From the NCBI GenBank assembly GCA_963995505.1, contig OZ023193.1, positions 5,416,521-5,480,520 of the forward strand: DNA of 64,000 bases, read 5' to 3'. The position numbers were made by a program, and so were the translations under genes. Below, piece by piece: positions 46,637 to 58,363 of the stretch. Position 1 is the stretch's first letter; each line of letters opens with the position of its first letter. The notes under the pieces were generated by a model. It was not told the origin of the DNA. It did no database searches and saw only the letters and a list, made by a program, of their open reading frames with translations. Origin of the DNA: Hypericum androsaemum (lineage: Eukaryota; Streptophyta; Magnoliopsida; Malpighiales; Hypericaceae).

Positions 46637-48319
46637 ATGCACAAGATGACCACTGATCATTCAGACCCGAATCATGCATCAGACGATATCGATGATTGGC
46701 TACAGAATTCGGCGTCGTTCATATCATCTTTATTGGATTGTCCCTACAATTCGGGCGAGATTAGTACCTACTCATGGTGGAACCAACCTGAAGAGGCCAG
46801 CCAGTATCTGAATATTACTCCTGATGGTGTTAGTCATCATAGCACCTGCAACGCCTCTGCAGATACCAACACAGCAAGTCTAAATCCGCCTAGCACTCCG
46901 ACTTTGTCCAGCAGTTCCAAACCATGTGATAACCCGAAGAAGCGCAGAATCTCGGATGACCAAGTTCCGAAATCATTGCAGAGCAATCATCAGAGGAAGA
47001 TTCAGACAAGTAAAGACGAGGCAGACAGTAAGCAAGTGGTGATCCAAGAGCCTGTGATCATCCCGGTGAAAAGATCGAGTGGAAACAAGAAGGGTAACAG
47101 CAAGGCAGGGGGGAACAACAGCAGCAACAATAGCAAGGATGGGAGGTGGGCAGAACAGTTGCTTAATCCTTGTGCAACTGCCATTACCGCAGGCGACGGT
47201 TCGCGTGTCCAGCACCTGTTATTCGTCCTCAGCGAACTAGCCTTGCCTACCGGTGATGCTAATCACCGGCTGGCATATCATGGTCTTCGAGCCTTGGCAC
47301 ACCATATATCGTCGTTGACAAATAACAGCAGTTCCTTTGGCTCTGCAGCACCTATAACTTTTACCTCCACCGAACCAAAGTTTTTCCAGAGGACTTTGTT
47401 CAAGTTCAACGAGGTTAGTCCTTGGTTTGCCTTCCCTAACAATATTGCCAATGCTTCAATTATCCAAATTCTCACCCAAGAACAAGCCCAGAAAAGGGAA
47501 CTTCATATCATTGATATTGGAGTGTCTCATGGTATGCAATGGCCTACACTTCTTGAGGCCTTGACTCGGTTATCCGGAGGGCCTCCTCCTCTGGTTCGCA
47601 TCACGGTCATCACTGCCACAGCTGAAAATGATCAAAGCAATGAGACACCCTTTTCGGTTGGCCCTCCGGGAGACGATTTCTCCTTGAGGTTACTTGCTTT
47701 TGCCAAGTCTATGAATATCGAGCTGCAAATCAATGTATTTGCAGGCCATTCGTTGCAAAACCTTAGTTCAGAAGTTATTAACACTAACCCTGAGGAGGTG
47801 TTAATAGTCTGTGCACAATTCAGGCTCCATCGTCTCAATCACACCACACTAGATGAGAGGAAAGAGTTCTTGAGAAGCTTAAAAAGCTTGGATCCCAAAG
47901 GCGTGATTCTCAGCGAAAACAACATGGGTTGTAGCTGCAACAACTGTGCAGACTTTGCGACGGGATTCTCTCGCAGGGTGGACTACTTATGGCGGTTTCT
48001 GGACTCAACAAGCTCGGCATTCAAAGGCCGGGAGAGCGAAGAGAGAAGAGTGATGGAAGGAGAGGCTGCAAAGGCATTGATGTCTCAGGGAGAAATGAAC
48101 GAAGGGAAGGAGCATTGGTGCGAGAGGATGAGAGGTGTAGGCTTCGTAGGGGAGGTTTTCGGAGAGGATGCCGTCGATGGCGCGCGGTCTTTCTTGAGGA
48201 AGTACGACAACAACTGGGAGATGAGGATGGAAGACAAAGATGGATGCATGGGGCTGTGGTGGAAAGGGCAACCTGTTTCTTTCTGTTCATTATGGAAGTT
48301 AGATGCTGAAATGAAATGA
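46637..48319 (+). CDS. NSP1: GRAS transcription factor, NSP1 type (nodulation signaling pathway 1)
   Basis: An intronless 560-residue frame. The N-terminal DDIDDWLQNSASFISSLLD matches the conserved start region of NSP1. A basic KKRR (101-104) is a likely nuclear signal, followed by a low-complexity Ser/Asn linker. The GRAS domain runs from about 170 to the end: leucine heptad region 1 (WAEQLLNPCATAITAGD, GDANHRLAYHGLRAL), the VHIID-equivalent LHIIDIGVSHGMQWP (289-303), RVDYLWRFLDSTSSAFKGR, and the SAW-type end LWWKGQPVSFCSLWKLD. NSP1 acts with NSP2 in strigolactone biosynthesis gene control and in legume nodulation and mycorrhizal signalling; in non-legumes the strigolactone and mycorrhizal roles apply. 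The first ATG (46637) or the one three codons later (46646) could be used. No stop or frameshift. Assignment rests on recalled Medicago NSP1. Confidence 0.93.
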   Translation: MHKMTTDHSDPNHASDDIDDWLQNSASFISSLLDCPYNSGEISTYSWWNQPEEASQYLNITPDGVSHHSTCNASADTNTASLNPPSTPTLSSSSKPCDNPKKRRISDDQVPKSLQSNHQRKIQTSKDEADSKQVVIQEPVIIPVKRSSGNKKGNSKAGGNNSSNNSKDGRWAEQLLNPCATAITAGDGSRVQHLLFVLSELALPTGDANHRLAYHGLRALAHHISSLTNNSSSFGSAAPITFTSTEPKFFQRTLFKFNEVSPWFAFPNNIANASIIQILTQEQAQKRELHIIDIGVSHGMQWPTLLEALTRLSGGPPPLVRITVITATAENDQSNETPFSVGPPGDDFSLRLLAFAKSMNIELQINVFAGHSLQNLSSEVINTNPEEVLIVCAQFRLHRLNHTTLDERKEFLRSLKSLDPKGVILSENNMGCSCNNCADFATGFSRRVDYLWRFLDSTSSAFKGRESEERRVMEGEAAKALMSQGEMNEGKEHWCERMRGVGFVGEVFGEDAVDGARSFLRKYDNNWEMRMEDKDGCMGLWWKGQPVSFCSLWKLDAEMK

Positions 48320-49494
48320 TTTTCTAGGATAGCCTAGATTTGCTGTTTGATTTTACCTTGTAAATTTAACAAGAGTCTGTTGAAGTGGCTGGTTTTGCAG
48401 CCTTATGTTACTTCTCATTGCAGCCAATTCTGCAGCGAGTCTGGTATTTTCCATCTTGCTGTTATTTGCAGTTAGCAATTCACAGAATCGTTAAAATCTC
48501 CGTATTCAAACCCGATGCAGAGGTGGATTTTCCACACATATAAACAAGCACATCAGATTAGCAATCATCGATGTAATTTCAACAAGAAATAAGCTCGTCC
48601 CATCTACAATCTGCAAACAAGATAAATCATACCATCAGAGGGAAAACAAAAAAAAAACCCAGATCCCACCATATTCATGCTCTTTGGAAATACCAACAAC
48701 ACGGAGATAACCATCAAGAACAAGATGGGACAAGGTATATTTGCTTAGCTGTAGTTAAATCCGCCCAGCTAAGTAATTTCCAACAATCTTGTCTCGATAA
48801 AGACCAAGAAACAAAACACAATGCCATGTTAAAGTTTTGGTCAGCGATCCACACTCCTTGGTCTAAACAAATACCAAGGTTCCTCCAAAATACACTTTCC
48901 AGTGAAAGTTCGGCGAAACAACACGAGAAATTATTTCTTTTGTTTTTGGTGAAGATTCGGAAATTAAGTTATTACATTCTTTAATATAATTGCCCACGGG
49001 GATGGAATCTCGCATTCTTAGCCATGAGATTTTGTTTTTTCCCCTCTTTTTTACATTGGCCATGTGGCTTGGTTAGGTAAAGAAGACTACCAACCAATTG
49101 TCATCTAGATAATTGTGATAAGGCTTCTAAAAAGTTATATTAATTTTGCGCCCTACACAATGAAACCAGTCTGCAAGTCTGCAATTTCTACCCTGCAATC
49201 TAGATCTCAAGAGCTGCGTACAAAGCGATCCATCCGACGGATGGGACGTGTAAAACAACGATGATGCTGCAAAGCTATATATAAGCTTCAGAAAGTCGCA
49301 TGCACCCGAGTAATGGCATAACAACAAGTAGCTGCATTTACTGGTGTATTTACAAAGTACTCTTCAGTTAGCTTGCTATATTAGTTGCTATGACTAAGCA
49401 TGTTACCAAAACACCTTCAGGGCTGTGATATTATCCTTCACTATTAGGCCTAATTGATCAAGTATGAATTTCAACATATGGTGAGACCCATTCA
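48320..49494. other. Convergent intergenic region between NSP1 and SPL2
   Basis: The 3' ends of the plus-strand NSP1 and minus-strand SPL2 genes face each other, so this 1.2 kb should contain both 3' UTRs. No other gene or repeat was recognised. Confidence 0.6.
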
Positions 49495-51632
49495 TCATTC
49501 AAATATTCTAATTGAGTTCCTAATGGACTGCCGACAGAGTGGACACTTGGGTGATACCTCCCTTTGAACAGACATTGCACAGATTTGGCAACATACCATA
49601 TGCCCGCATGGAATAAATGCAGATCGCCGCCTCCTCATCAGGCATATTATGCACAATTGACCATCTGGCACCTCTCCGGATTCATCATCTGCTTCTATCT
49701 GAGCAATGTCAACACCAGGAGGAGCTTCACTTGCTTGCCGATCACGCGTTTGCTGCCTCCACTCTTTCCAACGATTCCAGTTCCTAGACACAGTTTTTCA
49801 AAATGATTTATCAAGTTAAGTCCACCAACGATCAATCACTTTTAACCTTGAATTAGGACAAGTGCAGCAAACCAATCGGTTCTAAAGCCTCAACATCTAA
49901 ATCTCCAAAGTTGTAAACATATCAAATCAAGCAAATTTATAGCTTTGGAAAAAAAAAAGCCATTTCATGTGAATCTGATTTTTTTAAATTTTTACTTTTA
50001 CCTGAATATAGCAAAGCCAAGGACACCAATTGATATTGAGCCGATAAGGACACCGCTACACAACAATATCCTTGTCTTGAAGGTAAGATCTGCCACCATT
50101 TGATCCTTTGTCATGTCAGACCTGCAAATACAATACGATCAATATGATTGCGATCCCAACCCTACAAAATGGGAAGTAAATAGAGAACAAAATCAACAAA
50201 TGGCCATGGTATGGGAAAATAAACGGGCAGAAGCATGCTCCACTTAGGCTGATACAGAGTATAGCATAACAGCACAAGAATGGTGGCTTAAATAATTGTT
50301 AGGCCGCACTGCTTAAAGCATCTCGAGTTAAGATTACTAACCAACAGTCGTTAAAACTTCACATTAGAAGAGAACAGTGTCCATCTTTAAGCAAACAACT
50401 TGCATGCCCAACTTAATGATTCAAAGATGGATCAAAATTCTTTTATCATTACTCACAGAAAGTATGGGAGGTCTGGGCAGGACTTAATCTCCGGAACTCC
50501 ATCTTTGGAACTGCATGTGCCAACAACATTAATGGCCTTCCCTATTGGAAGGATTTTCTCCTCGTCAAGAAGGCCAACCTGCAAACATAGAGAGTAATTT
50601 AGATGCCAGGAAACGACTGCTAACTCTTATTTCAGAGGCGGCCCATTGGAGGAGACTTGAAACTTACAGGATACTCCTGCCCAAAAAGTGCCTGAAGGAA
50701 GGTGTAAGGAGACGCATCGACGGGCTGCAGGTGATGATAAACTGTCAAGAGAGGAAGGGGGTGTCTCGATCCTTCCATGTTCACGACAACAAAACCAGAT
50801 TGTGGCCATCGACCACCTTCAACGAGAACAAAAGGAACCTGATAAACGAATAAAAACCTGTCAGGCCTGGAGCAAATCCACACTCTTTCCGCAACACTAA
50901 TAAGTAATAACGAATAATAACGCTAATGGCATTCGTTCTATCCGATAAACATGAGAACCAAAACAAGCCTTGATCAAGAATTCGGTCTAATGAGTAAGGA
51001 CACACACAATCAGTAGCAGCAGAACAAACTACAACTAAAAAACCGAACTCAACCAAGCACGGAAAATGGCCGAAAAGGAAGGAGGCGTGCTCACCATTCG
51101 CAAGGATGTCGACTCCTGATCCCTCCACGACCTCCCGAACAACGCCCGAAAATCCGACGGCCACCCGAAGAACCCCTTCCACTCGTTATATATACACTGC
51201 CAAGCAAACAACTACCATCACTCAACCACAATCCAACGAAGTCGTATTGTGGGAAGCGGTTACCGTTTGGGTTCGCTGTAGAATGACGGCCTTGTCCCCA
51301 GACTCGTGCGAGACCAAGACGGAGGAGGAGGGCCTGAGGCTCGTCCAGTTGGCGGCGCCCTCCGCGAAGGACTTGGCCTCCACGCGGCCGGTCACGATCA
51401 CGACCCGATCGCCCTCGGCCGGGTCCGGGTCGTGGTCCGGGAGGAGGGCGCGGAGGTCCGACACGTGGAGGGTCGGGGCCTTGCGGATCTTCTTCAGTGC
51501 CTTGGAGTGGGACGCCAGCTTCACGAACGACCGGACGGCCGCGTACGCCAGTGCTACGCCCAGTACGGCGCCGTCGAAGGACAGCGCCAACTGCGACACC
51601 AGCGACGCTAGGGCTTGCTCGTGGGACGGCAT
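49495..51632 (-). CDS. SPL2: SPL2-type RING E3 ubiquitin ligase (SP1/MUL1 family)
   Basis: Six exons: 51632-51264, 51196-51095, 50838-50668, 50578-50457, 50121-50002 and 49783-49495, giving 390 residues with consistent phases. The order is an N-terminal membrane segment (about 17-40, FDGAVLGVALAYAAV), the GIDE domain that faces the intermembrane or lumenal side (including KAVILQRTQT, MEGSRHPLPLLTVYHHLQP, GVPEIKSCPDLPYFLS), and a second membrane helix before residue 295 (VLIGSISIGVLGFAIF). A cytosolic C3HC4 RING at 339-378 follows (C339, C342, C354, H356, C359 or C360, C363, C375, C378). The family includes chloroplast outer envelope SP1, which ubiquitinates TOC import components, and human MUL1; by recall this one is nearest Arabidopsis SPL2. 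Location in plastid, mitochondrion or peroxisome cannot be decided here. Exon 1 is very GC-rich. A Mutator-type element starts 138 bp above the start codon. Confidence 0.92.
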
Positions 51633-51769
51633 TTCAAGAGGCGGCGGCGGCGGTTTCTTCCTTGCTTTGTAGTTGGGGTCGGCGCTTGGGAGGCGCGTGC
51701 CGGTGATTGGCGGTTTCTAATTAGTTCCTACGGAGAGGTTGAAGGAGGGCTGGTCAATATTATATTTTT

Positions 51770-52978
51770 GGGCAAATTACTTTCACATCCTTGGTCTTTG
51801 GTCACCCTCCCCCTAGGGTCCCTGACTTTTGGAAAAAGATTATCCCGTCCCTAAGTTTTGATGATAATAGACTATCGGGTCCCTGCAGCCGGAATATTCC
51901 ATATTCTCCGGCGAACTCCCACTTGAAAAGACTAAAATGCCCCCTCTTTGTTAAAAACAAAAAAAACGGTTTTTCCCTTCTCTCTTCATCTTCTCCACCT
52001 ACCTCCATCTTCAATTAAAACTCATACCCAAATAAATTAAAACAAACAGATAATCTAAAACTAAAACTTGAAAACTTGAAATCCAAACTAGTTAAAAAAT
52101 TAACTATCACGGTTGCCCCTTCTCTCTTCATCTTCGTCACCGACTTCGCTACCATGGGAGCGTACAAGGAGGGAAGCTAGAGGAAGACAACAGACTCTGT
52201 TGTTTGTCCTAAGCCGAGGAGATTATGCTTGAGGTTACCTTTCAAGTATGTTCATCTTCGGCGAACGATTTAATTTCTTATGGTCCACAAAATTAGGGTT
52301 TTAATCAAACTATTCAATTTCATGGCTAGGAGCGAGAATATCACCATCTCTTGTTGTTTTGGTGATGGTAGGTTCCCTGCTTTTCTTTCAAAGGAGGTAG
52401 AGAATATCAAGGAACTTTCAAAAAAGATTCCCTGTATGTTCATTTTATTAATTGCATTAGTCCTGCTAAATAACACTATAAAATGTTCGATTATCTTATA
52501 AAGAAAGACTCAACCTTTACTATTTCAAACAAAAGAACGCAAGAAAAAGGGGCAATCTTTGATTCCCTCGTTTAATTGAGATTGAAAAAAATTACAACAT
52601 CCTGATGATGAAAGTCGTGGTTTAGTTTGAGAGATTGGTTTTATCTCTTTAGGGTTCTGTTGCTGGGCTATTGTGCAGAGAAAATTCTGTGTTGATTTTA
52701 ATTTCTGGGAAAGAAGAAAGGGGAGTTGAACAAGATGGTGGGTGGGAGTAAGAAGATGAAAGGGATGAAGAAGGAGGATTTTTTTTAAAATTTTTTAAGT
52801 GGGAGGGGTATTTTTGTCTTTTCAAGTGGGGGTTCGCCGGAGAATATGGAATATTCTGGCTTCAGGGACCCGATAGTCTATTATCATCAAAACTTAGGGA
52901 CGGGATAATCTTTTTCCAAAAGTCAGGGACCTTAGGGGGAGGGTGACCAAAGGGCAGGGATGTGAGAGTAATTTACCC
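51770..52978. mobile_element. Mutator-type non-autonomous element (1209 bp)
   Basis: The ends are GGGCAAATTACTTTCACATC at 51770 and its inverted partner (gatgtgagagtaatttaccc) at 52978. The inverted arms of about 190 bp include tagactatcgggtccctg. A perfect 9-bp duplication, TATATTTTT, flanks it (51761-51769 and 52979-52987). No coding gene is recognisable in the central region (52020-52780). It sits in the promoter region of the SPL2 gene. Confidence 0.92.
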
Positions 52979-52992
52979 TATATTTTTTAATT

Positions 52993-53934
52993 GGGAAAAC
53001 TTCACTTTAGTACACTGTAGTTTGGCCGATTTTCACTTACAAACCTGTGGTAAAAAACTTCTTAAACGGGTCCCTGAGATTTTAAAAGAACCTCACGGGC
53101 AGCTCCGTCCCTGACCGAAATTTAAACGACGACGTTTTGTGTATACGTGGCACGTCAATTGGACACAAATTTTACCCGCTAGGGCGCTGACTTGTCTTGA
53201 AGTTAAACTTCAAAATAATCTCAACTTTATTAATATTTTCTCAAAAATACCCTCTTTTTCTTCCTCCAAGAAAAACCACTCCCTCTCTCTCTCACCTTCC
53301 ACAGCCTCTTCTTCCTGTTCTCCTCTGTTCCACTCTTGCTTCCAATATAAACCCCCTTCTGCAACCTCCAAAATCGCATATCCATCCCAACAAATAACCC
53401 AATTACCCATCTCTCTCGTTCTCTCCCAATACCCTTCAATTAAAAGAATGGAAGCTCTCTACTTCTTCAAAGCTTGAACCTTTATAGGTTTTTATGGCTA
53501 CTAGTGTTTTTTAGTTCGTTGGTGATTCTATTTCTTATTGAAAGTCCATACTTCTTTGAATTAAATTGATTAATTGAATCTCTTTTGGGCCTGAACAGCA
53601 TTGTAACGCATTATCTCTTTTGTTTTGTTTTGATGATGTTCTTAGATGTGGAGAGAGGAGAGAGAGAGGAGAAAAGGGATTGCTTTGGAAAAATCTAAAC
53701 TAGGTGAGATTGTTTTGGAAGTTTCCGCAATGACACATTAGCAACAGCGGGACCAAAAATTTCCGAGCTGGCGTGCCACGTATGAGACAAAACGACGTAG
53801 TTTTGATATCAGGCAGGGTGAGAGCTGCCCGTGATGTCCTTTTGAAACTTCATGGACCTGTTTAAGAAGTTTTTTAACACAGGGTCGTAAGTGACAGTTG
53901 GCCAAACTATAGGGTACTAAAGTGAAGTTTTGCC
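52993..53934. mobile_element. Second Mutator-type non-autonomous element (942 bp)
   Basis: The ends are GGGAAAACTTCACTTTAGTA at 52993 and the inverted tactaaagtgaagttttgcc at 53934. The arms are about 170 bp and include cttcttaaacgggtccctga. A perfect 9-bp duplication, TTTTTAATT, flanks it (52984-52992 and 53935-53943). Its left duplication overlaps the right duplication of the preceding element by 4 bp. It is unrelated in sequence to that element. No gene inside. Confidence 0.92.
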
Positions 53935-53943
53935 TTTTTAATT

Positions 53944-54642
53944 TTCCGCTCTTGCCTTTTCCCCGGGTTTATCCGTCGTCGTTTCGATCCTGCCCTTACC
54001 ACAAAACGACGTCGTTTATTGGCTCACCCAATATCTTTTTTATTTTATTTTTTCTGAAAGGGACCAAAGAGTTCTGGAAAATTTTATTACTGTCCATCAC
54101 TTCTCTTGAAAAAAATTGTAGTTCTTGAAATTTTGATTGTTGACTAGTTGTCCAAAATAGATAAAGATTTTAAAAAGCTTGATAGCAAAAACTAGTGGAA
54201 TTTTTTTTTTTGCAAGTAAAACTTTGTTTATAAACAGAAACCATGTGCTCTTTTTTTTACAGTTTATGAAAAGCATAGATCAGTTCAAGTACTATGCAAG
54301 TTGCTTGAAGATATTTATAATATTCAATAATTCCATTGATTTTTTAAGATGTTTCTTAGATTATAGTATGTTACTACGATTCCAACTTGAGTTAAGGTTC
54401 ATCAGAATAAAAGATATCATAAGTACCAGAATCATCTAACAAAAGTACAGATGTGGAAGGTGCAATTTGATTGCAAGCAGGGAAACAATTAACATTGGTG
54501 AGCATAATGTGGCGATACATAGAAAGACTGCTTAACACTAATACTCCAACTAATTAACAAGTATCCAAGCACTCCAATTATCTTGACTTGGATAATACTT
54601 GGTTTCCCATAGCTAAGAGATGCATTATTTGGTATTTAAATC
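53944..54642. other. Spacer downstream of the hydrolase gene
   Basis: AT-rich; it probably includes the 3' UTR of the minus-strand hydrolase at its right end. Frames of 68-86 codons have no domain. Confidence 0.55.
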
Positions 54643-56879
54643 TTAGGAATGGCCCAAAACAAAAGACTTTATCAGGTCATTCAGGGCATCGGGAGACTCA
54701 ATATTTGCAGCATGTCCTGTGTTTGCGAGGATTTCCAGCTTCGCCTTGGGTCCCAAGTGCCTGTCACACGCAAAACAAACAATACAATCCGATAATGTCG
54801 CGCCTCGACTATTTGGCAGAACAGATTGTGCATCCGATGACGGATTAACCGAATCCGTGTCTCCCGATATGGCATACCAAACAATTACTTGAGCTACAGA
54901 TATACGTGCAACGAGTAAATTCGGAGTGGTCGGAATGGTGTACCTTTTCAACTGGTAGCCCAAGTATGGAGGGAAGACCCTGTCTTGATCACCCCAAATC
55001 AACAGTATTTCCTTCACCCGAAGCGAACAAAATCCGGTCATTAGCGAGGATTAGTCTCAGTAACACCTTAATTAGCATCGGAGACACGAGAGTAATGATT
55101 ACCTGGGTTAGAACAGGAAGCTCATTTTCTGATTTATTGGCCAGCAAGTGCTCCAGCAGCTCCAGTTTCTCTTTTCTATGTTTCTTAACCATCGCCTATA
55201 GGAATCAAAACACCCCACCAAACCATTGTCAAGAATAAATTTCCTTTCATAAAAAAATATTGTCAGGAACAGACAAAGAGGTCAGTAGGGTAAAGTACAC
55301 CAAAGACACCAGTCGATCGCACTCAACTTTGAGCACAAAATTATCAATATGAGTTGCTATAAGTGATAAAATTGAATTTTACAAAAAATTAATTTCAAAT
55401 CTTGCTAATTAAAAAGACACAACCCAAAGAGCCGCCGCTAAAATAAGCCGGAACAAACGAAGCCAGTAACGTTAAGCTTGAATAAATATCTCGTTGTTTT
55501 TAACAAGATTTTTGTGTGGTCTGGTGTCTATGAGATTAAAAAATGCTTCAAATAGGATAGGCCTAACGATAAACCCACTATTTTATTTAAAGATGTGACT
55601 GAATTGAAGGGAAAAATAGATGAATGGAATGAATTGAAAAGAATCTTGATTGTTTAATTAAGTTCCTCGGAAAGAATGGAGAGGAAAACATGAAACAATT
55701 ACGCAGATAATGCGCATCACTCTAAATTAAATAGAGAAAAGAAACTGCAGCAGATTATTAGAGACAATACATAAGTACATATTCTTTGGAGTATTTAATA
55801 AAAAAAACTACTAGTCAAAATAGAACAAGAAATGGCTGATAACAAATGGATAACCATGTATTAAAAACAACTAGAAAGAAATTTTGTTATAGTTTTATTA
55901 TGCTTAATTTGCATGGGTCTATAACCTCGCCGCAAGCGTAACATTAATTGATCGAAAGAGTTCGGATGTGTATTTTGGTGGAGGGGTGTTTTTTTTCCCT
56001 ATCTCAATTTTTTCAATGAATTTTTAGGGATAGGTTTTTAGTAATATTTGGGACTACAACCTAGTAGTATGCTATACTACCATATATGTAAAGTTTAAAT
56101 ATTTCCATAAAATCACATGTACTTACCAAAAAAATTAATTGATCGAAATGGAATTAATAACTCTTCAAAATATAGAAATAATTAAAATAACTCACGTTGA
56201 TGAAATCTTGAAGGAAAAAGTCAGGCAACCACCTCAAGGGGCGGGACCTACAAAAAGACATACTAACGAGAAGCCTCAGGTCTTTGGGGGTCTCCGGCAA
56301 GAGAACCCCGCGTGGGTCCCGCCCCAACAGCCTGATCAGCTCCTCCTGCTGGCCGTCCCGGAACCCTACCCCGCTGCTCACGATCACCGCCTTCTCGAGC
56401 CGCGGTGGCTTGCAGACCTCCGCCATCCGGTACGCCACGTACCCGCCGTAGCTGATCGCGTAGACAGAAAACCGGTCGACGCCGAGCTGCCGGAGCCCGG
56501 CGTCGACGCACCTCGCCTGGAAGGCTTCGGTCCGGTCGGGGGAAGAGGAGTGGGAGCCGCCGAAGAAGACGAGGTCCGGGACGTAGAGGTTGAAGAAACG
56601 GGAGAGGTCGGCGGCCTGGTAGACGAACTGCCACCTGGCGTCGCCGCCGTAGCCGTGGACCATGACGAGGTTGGGGCGGTCCCGGCGGCGGTGGGTGGGG
56701 GCCCAGAGGTGGAGGGTGGTGGCGGAATCGTCGAGGTCGACGGTCACCGGGTGGAGCCCGCACGCGAAGCGGAAGTAGAGGGAGATGAGGAAGTCCACCA
56801 TTGTGAAGAGGAGTGGGACCCGCGGCCAGAGGTGGAGGACCGAGGCCAGCCGGTGGAACCGCTTCAAGTAGGTGTCCAT
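54643..56879 (-). CDS. Alpha/beta hydrolase
   Basis: Four exons: 56879-56196, 55195-55103, 55011-54944 and 54760-54643, giving 320 residues. The hydrolase fold shows the oxyanion HGYGG at 75-79, a nucleophile elbow AISYGG with Ser143, an acid in WGDQDRVFP (Asp269) and a histidine in NTGHAANIE (His298), so the catalytic triad is complete. The N-terminal region has a hydrophobic stretch (about 20-36) that could anchor it to a membrane. Substrate unknown: the family includes esterases, lipases and epoxide-hydrolase-like enzymes, and sequence alone does not choose. It resembles a plant group annotated as monoacylglycerol-lipase-like or simply alpha/beta hydrolase. Exon 1 is very GC-rich, while the first intron (about 1 kb) is AT-rich. 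The long antisense frame at 56139-57038 is a shadow of exon 1. Confidence 0.88.
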
Positions 56880-56904
56880 TTTTGTTGGGCCAAGGAAATG
56901 GGAG

Positions 56905-56910
<6 letters not shown>

Positions 56911-56950
<40 letters not shown>
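56911..56950. repeat. (TA)n microsatellite in the hydrolase leader
   Basis: About 20 TA dinucleotides lie 32 bp upstream of the hydrolase start codon, followed by a TG run (56955-56967) and a T run. They would lie in its 5' UTR or core promoter. Length is likely to vary between individuals. Confidence 0.95.
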
Positions 56951-56955
<5 letters not shown>

Positions 56956-56967
56956 GTGTGTGTGTGT

Positions 56968-58149
56968 TTTTTTTTTCTCTACGGTGGAAGAGTAAGAGGG
57001 TGGGATTGCTTTGCTTCGACGAATGTTTTGTTTATTAATTAGTCTTTAAGATTTTATTTTAGTGTCGCCTCGTACGTAACGGAACATGAATGCGTGTATT
57101 TTTTGAGGGGTGGATGGATACTATTTGGATAAAAAATATGGTATTATTAAACGATAAATGGTATTGTTAAACATAATATTAGTGTACATTAAATGCTAAA
57201 TAATACTAGTAAATGCAATATGGTATATCACTAAATACTAAATGATATCACTAAATGATACTACTAAACGCAACGTAATTTCACATTTACCAAAATGTTC
57301 ATGTAATGTGATATTACAAGATTTTCATGCGCGCGACTTCTTTTGTATTGTTTGTTTGGTGCTGACGGGTTCTTGTGAGCATCAATTCTACTCCTAGAGT
57401 GACTATCCCAAAGATTTTTTTTACTCACAAAAAAAATTTTGAATTTTAAAATTTCCTAAATAAATCTAAATTTTTTATCATTTGGAATAAATTTCATTGG
57501 CTGGAAAGAGTTTAGTTCGGGGACTGGGTAATTTTTTTTCCTGTTAAAGGAAATTATATTATACATATTGAAAACAATACAAAGTGACGCGTAGCTTGCT
57601 GAGGAGAGAAGACAAGTTATTGCTACAAGTACAAGTACTGAAGTCCTGATAAGATTTTCTACGCAAATATGAGAAGAATTTCAAATGTTTTCTAAGATTT
57701 TGACGTTGTAGCTTATTGTAGAGCAATATCCTTCACCCATAGGATTTTTATGAAAATGTCACATCCATAATGATTTGGGCTGTACCTAGAAATAATAATA
57801 TCATCGCTAGATCCAGTCAACAGTTTAAGTCAACGCCTCAGTTTTAGTAGCCAAGTATAGTGGGGTATGTGAGTTTGTTAAGAATGTTCACGCATTGGGA
57901 CTCGGGAGTCTTGCATGCGTGCAATTTGTACCACATATTCTTTTATTTGAGCGGAAAGTAATTAACCCTTGCGATGCACCAACTTGTACAATTTTTTTTT
58001 AGTGTCAATTATCAAGTATCTTGCAATTTCGTTTCGCCCATTTCAGTGAAACACGTTTTCAAAATTCACGGATAATAAATTACAGCTATAATTTAATTTT
58101 TTTAAACTCGTGTTCCTATGAATAATTACATCAACAACACGTCATACTT
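56968..58149. other. AT-rich spacer upstream of the hydrolase
   Basis: A loosely repeated phrase (ctaaatgatactactaaacg, taaatgctaaataatactag) at about 57130-57280 suggests an old low-copy repeat. Nothing else is supported. Confidence 0.45.
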
Positions 58150-58363
58150 CTCGAGGCAATCAAGAGAATGTGCGAGAGGGGACTTGTACACGTGGTCAAC
58201 AAGCCGAACACGAGGGATCTCGGGACCAGAGAGTTGATGAACTCTCAGGCGGGGGTGCAAGCCGAACTTTGACTTCTACGTTGGTACTGCTGTGGAGTTG
58301 ATGCAGAGGATGGACGACCAAGAGTTTAGGAGTGCAACCGGATATTTGCTTGGACTTCTCTGA
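58150..58363 (+). pseudogene. Unidentified gene fragment with one frameshift
   Basis: A GC-richer island in AT-rich DNA. It reads LEAIKRMCERGLVHVVNKPN, then TRDLGTRELMNSQAG in one frame to a TGA near 58264. In the next frame it continues NFDFYVGTAVELMQRMDDQE, then FRSATGYLLGLL, to a TGA at 58361-58363. Codon use and continuity across the shift look like a real protein exon that has decayed. I do not recognise the family, and no flanking exons or transposon ends were found. Confidence 0.4.

Noticed and set aside
51106..51672. 188-codon plus-strand open frame
   Set aside because: Antisense shadow of SPL2 exons 1 and 2, caused by high GC.
56139..57038. 299-codon plus-strand open frame, the second longest in the window
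   Set aside because: It is the antisense of the GC-rich exon 1 of the hydrolase and then runs through the TA repeat; composition artefact.
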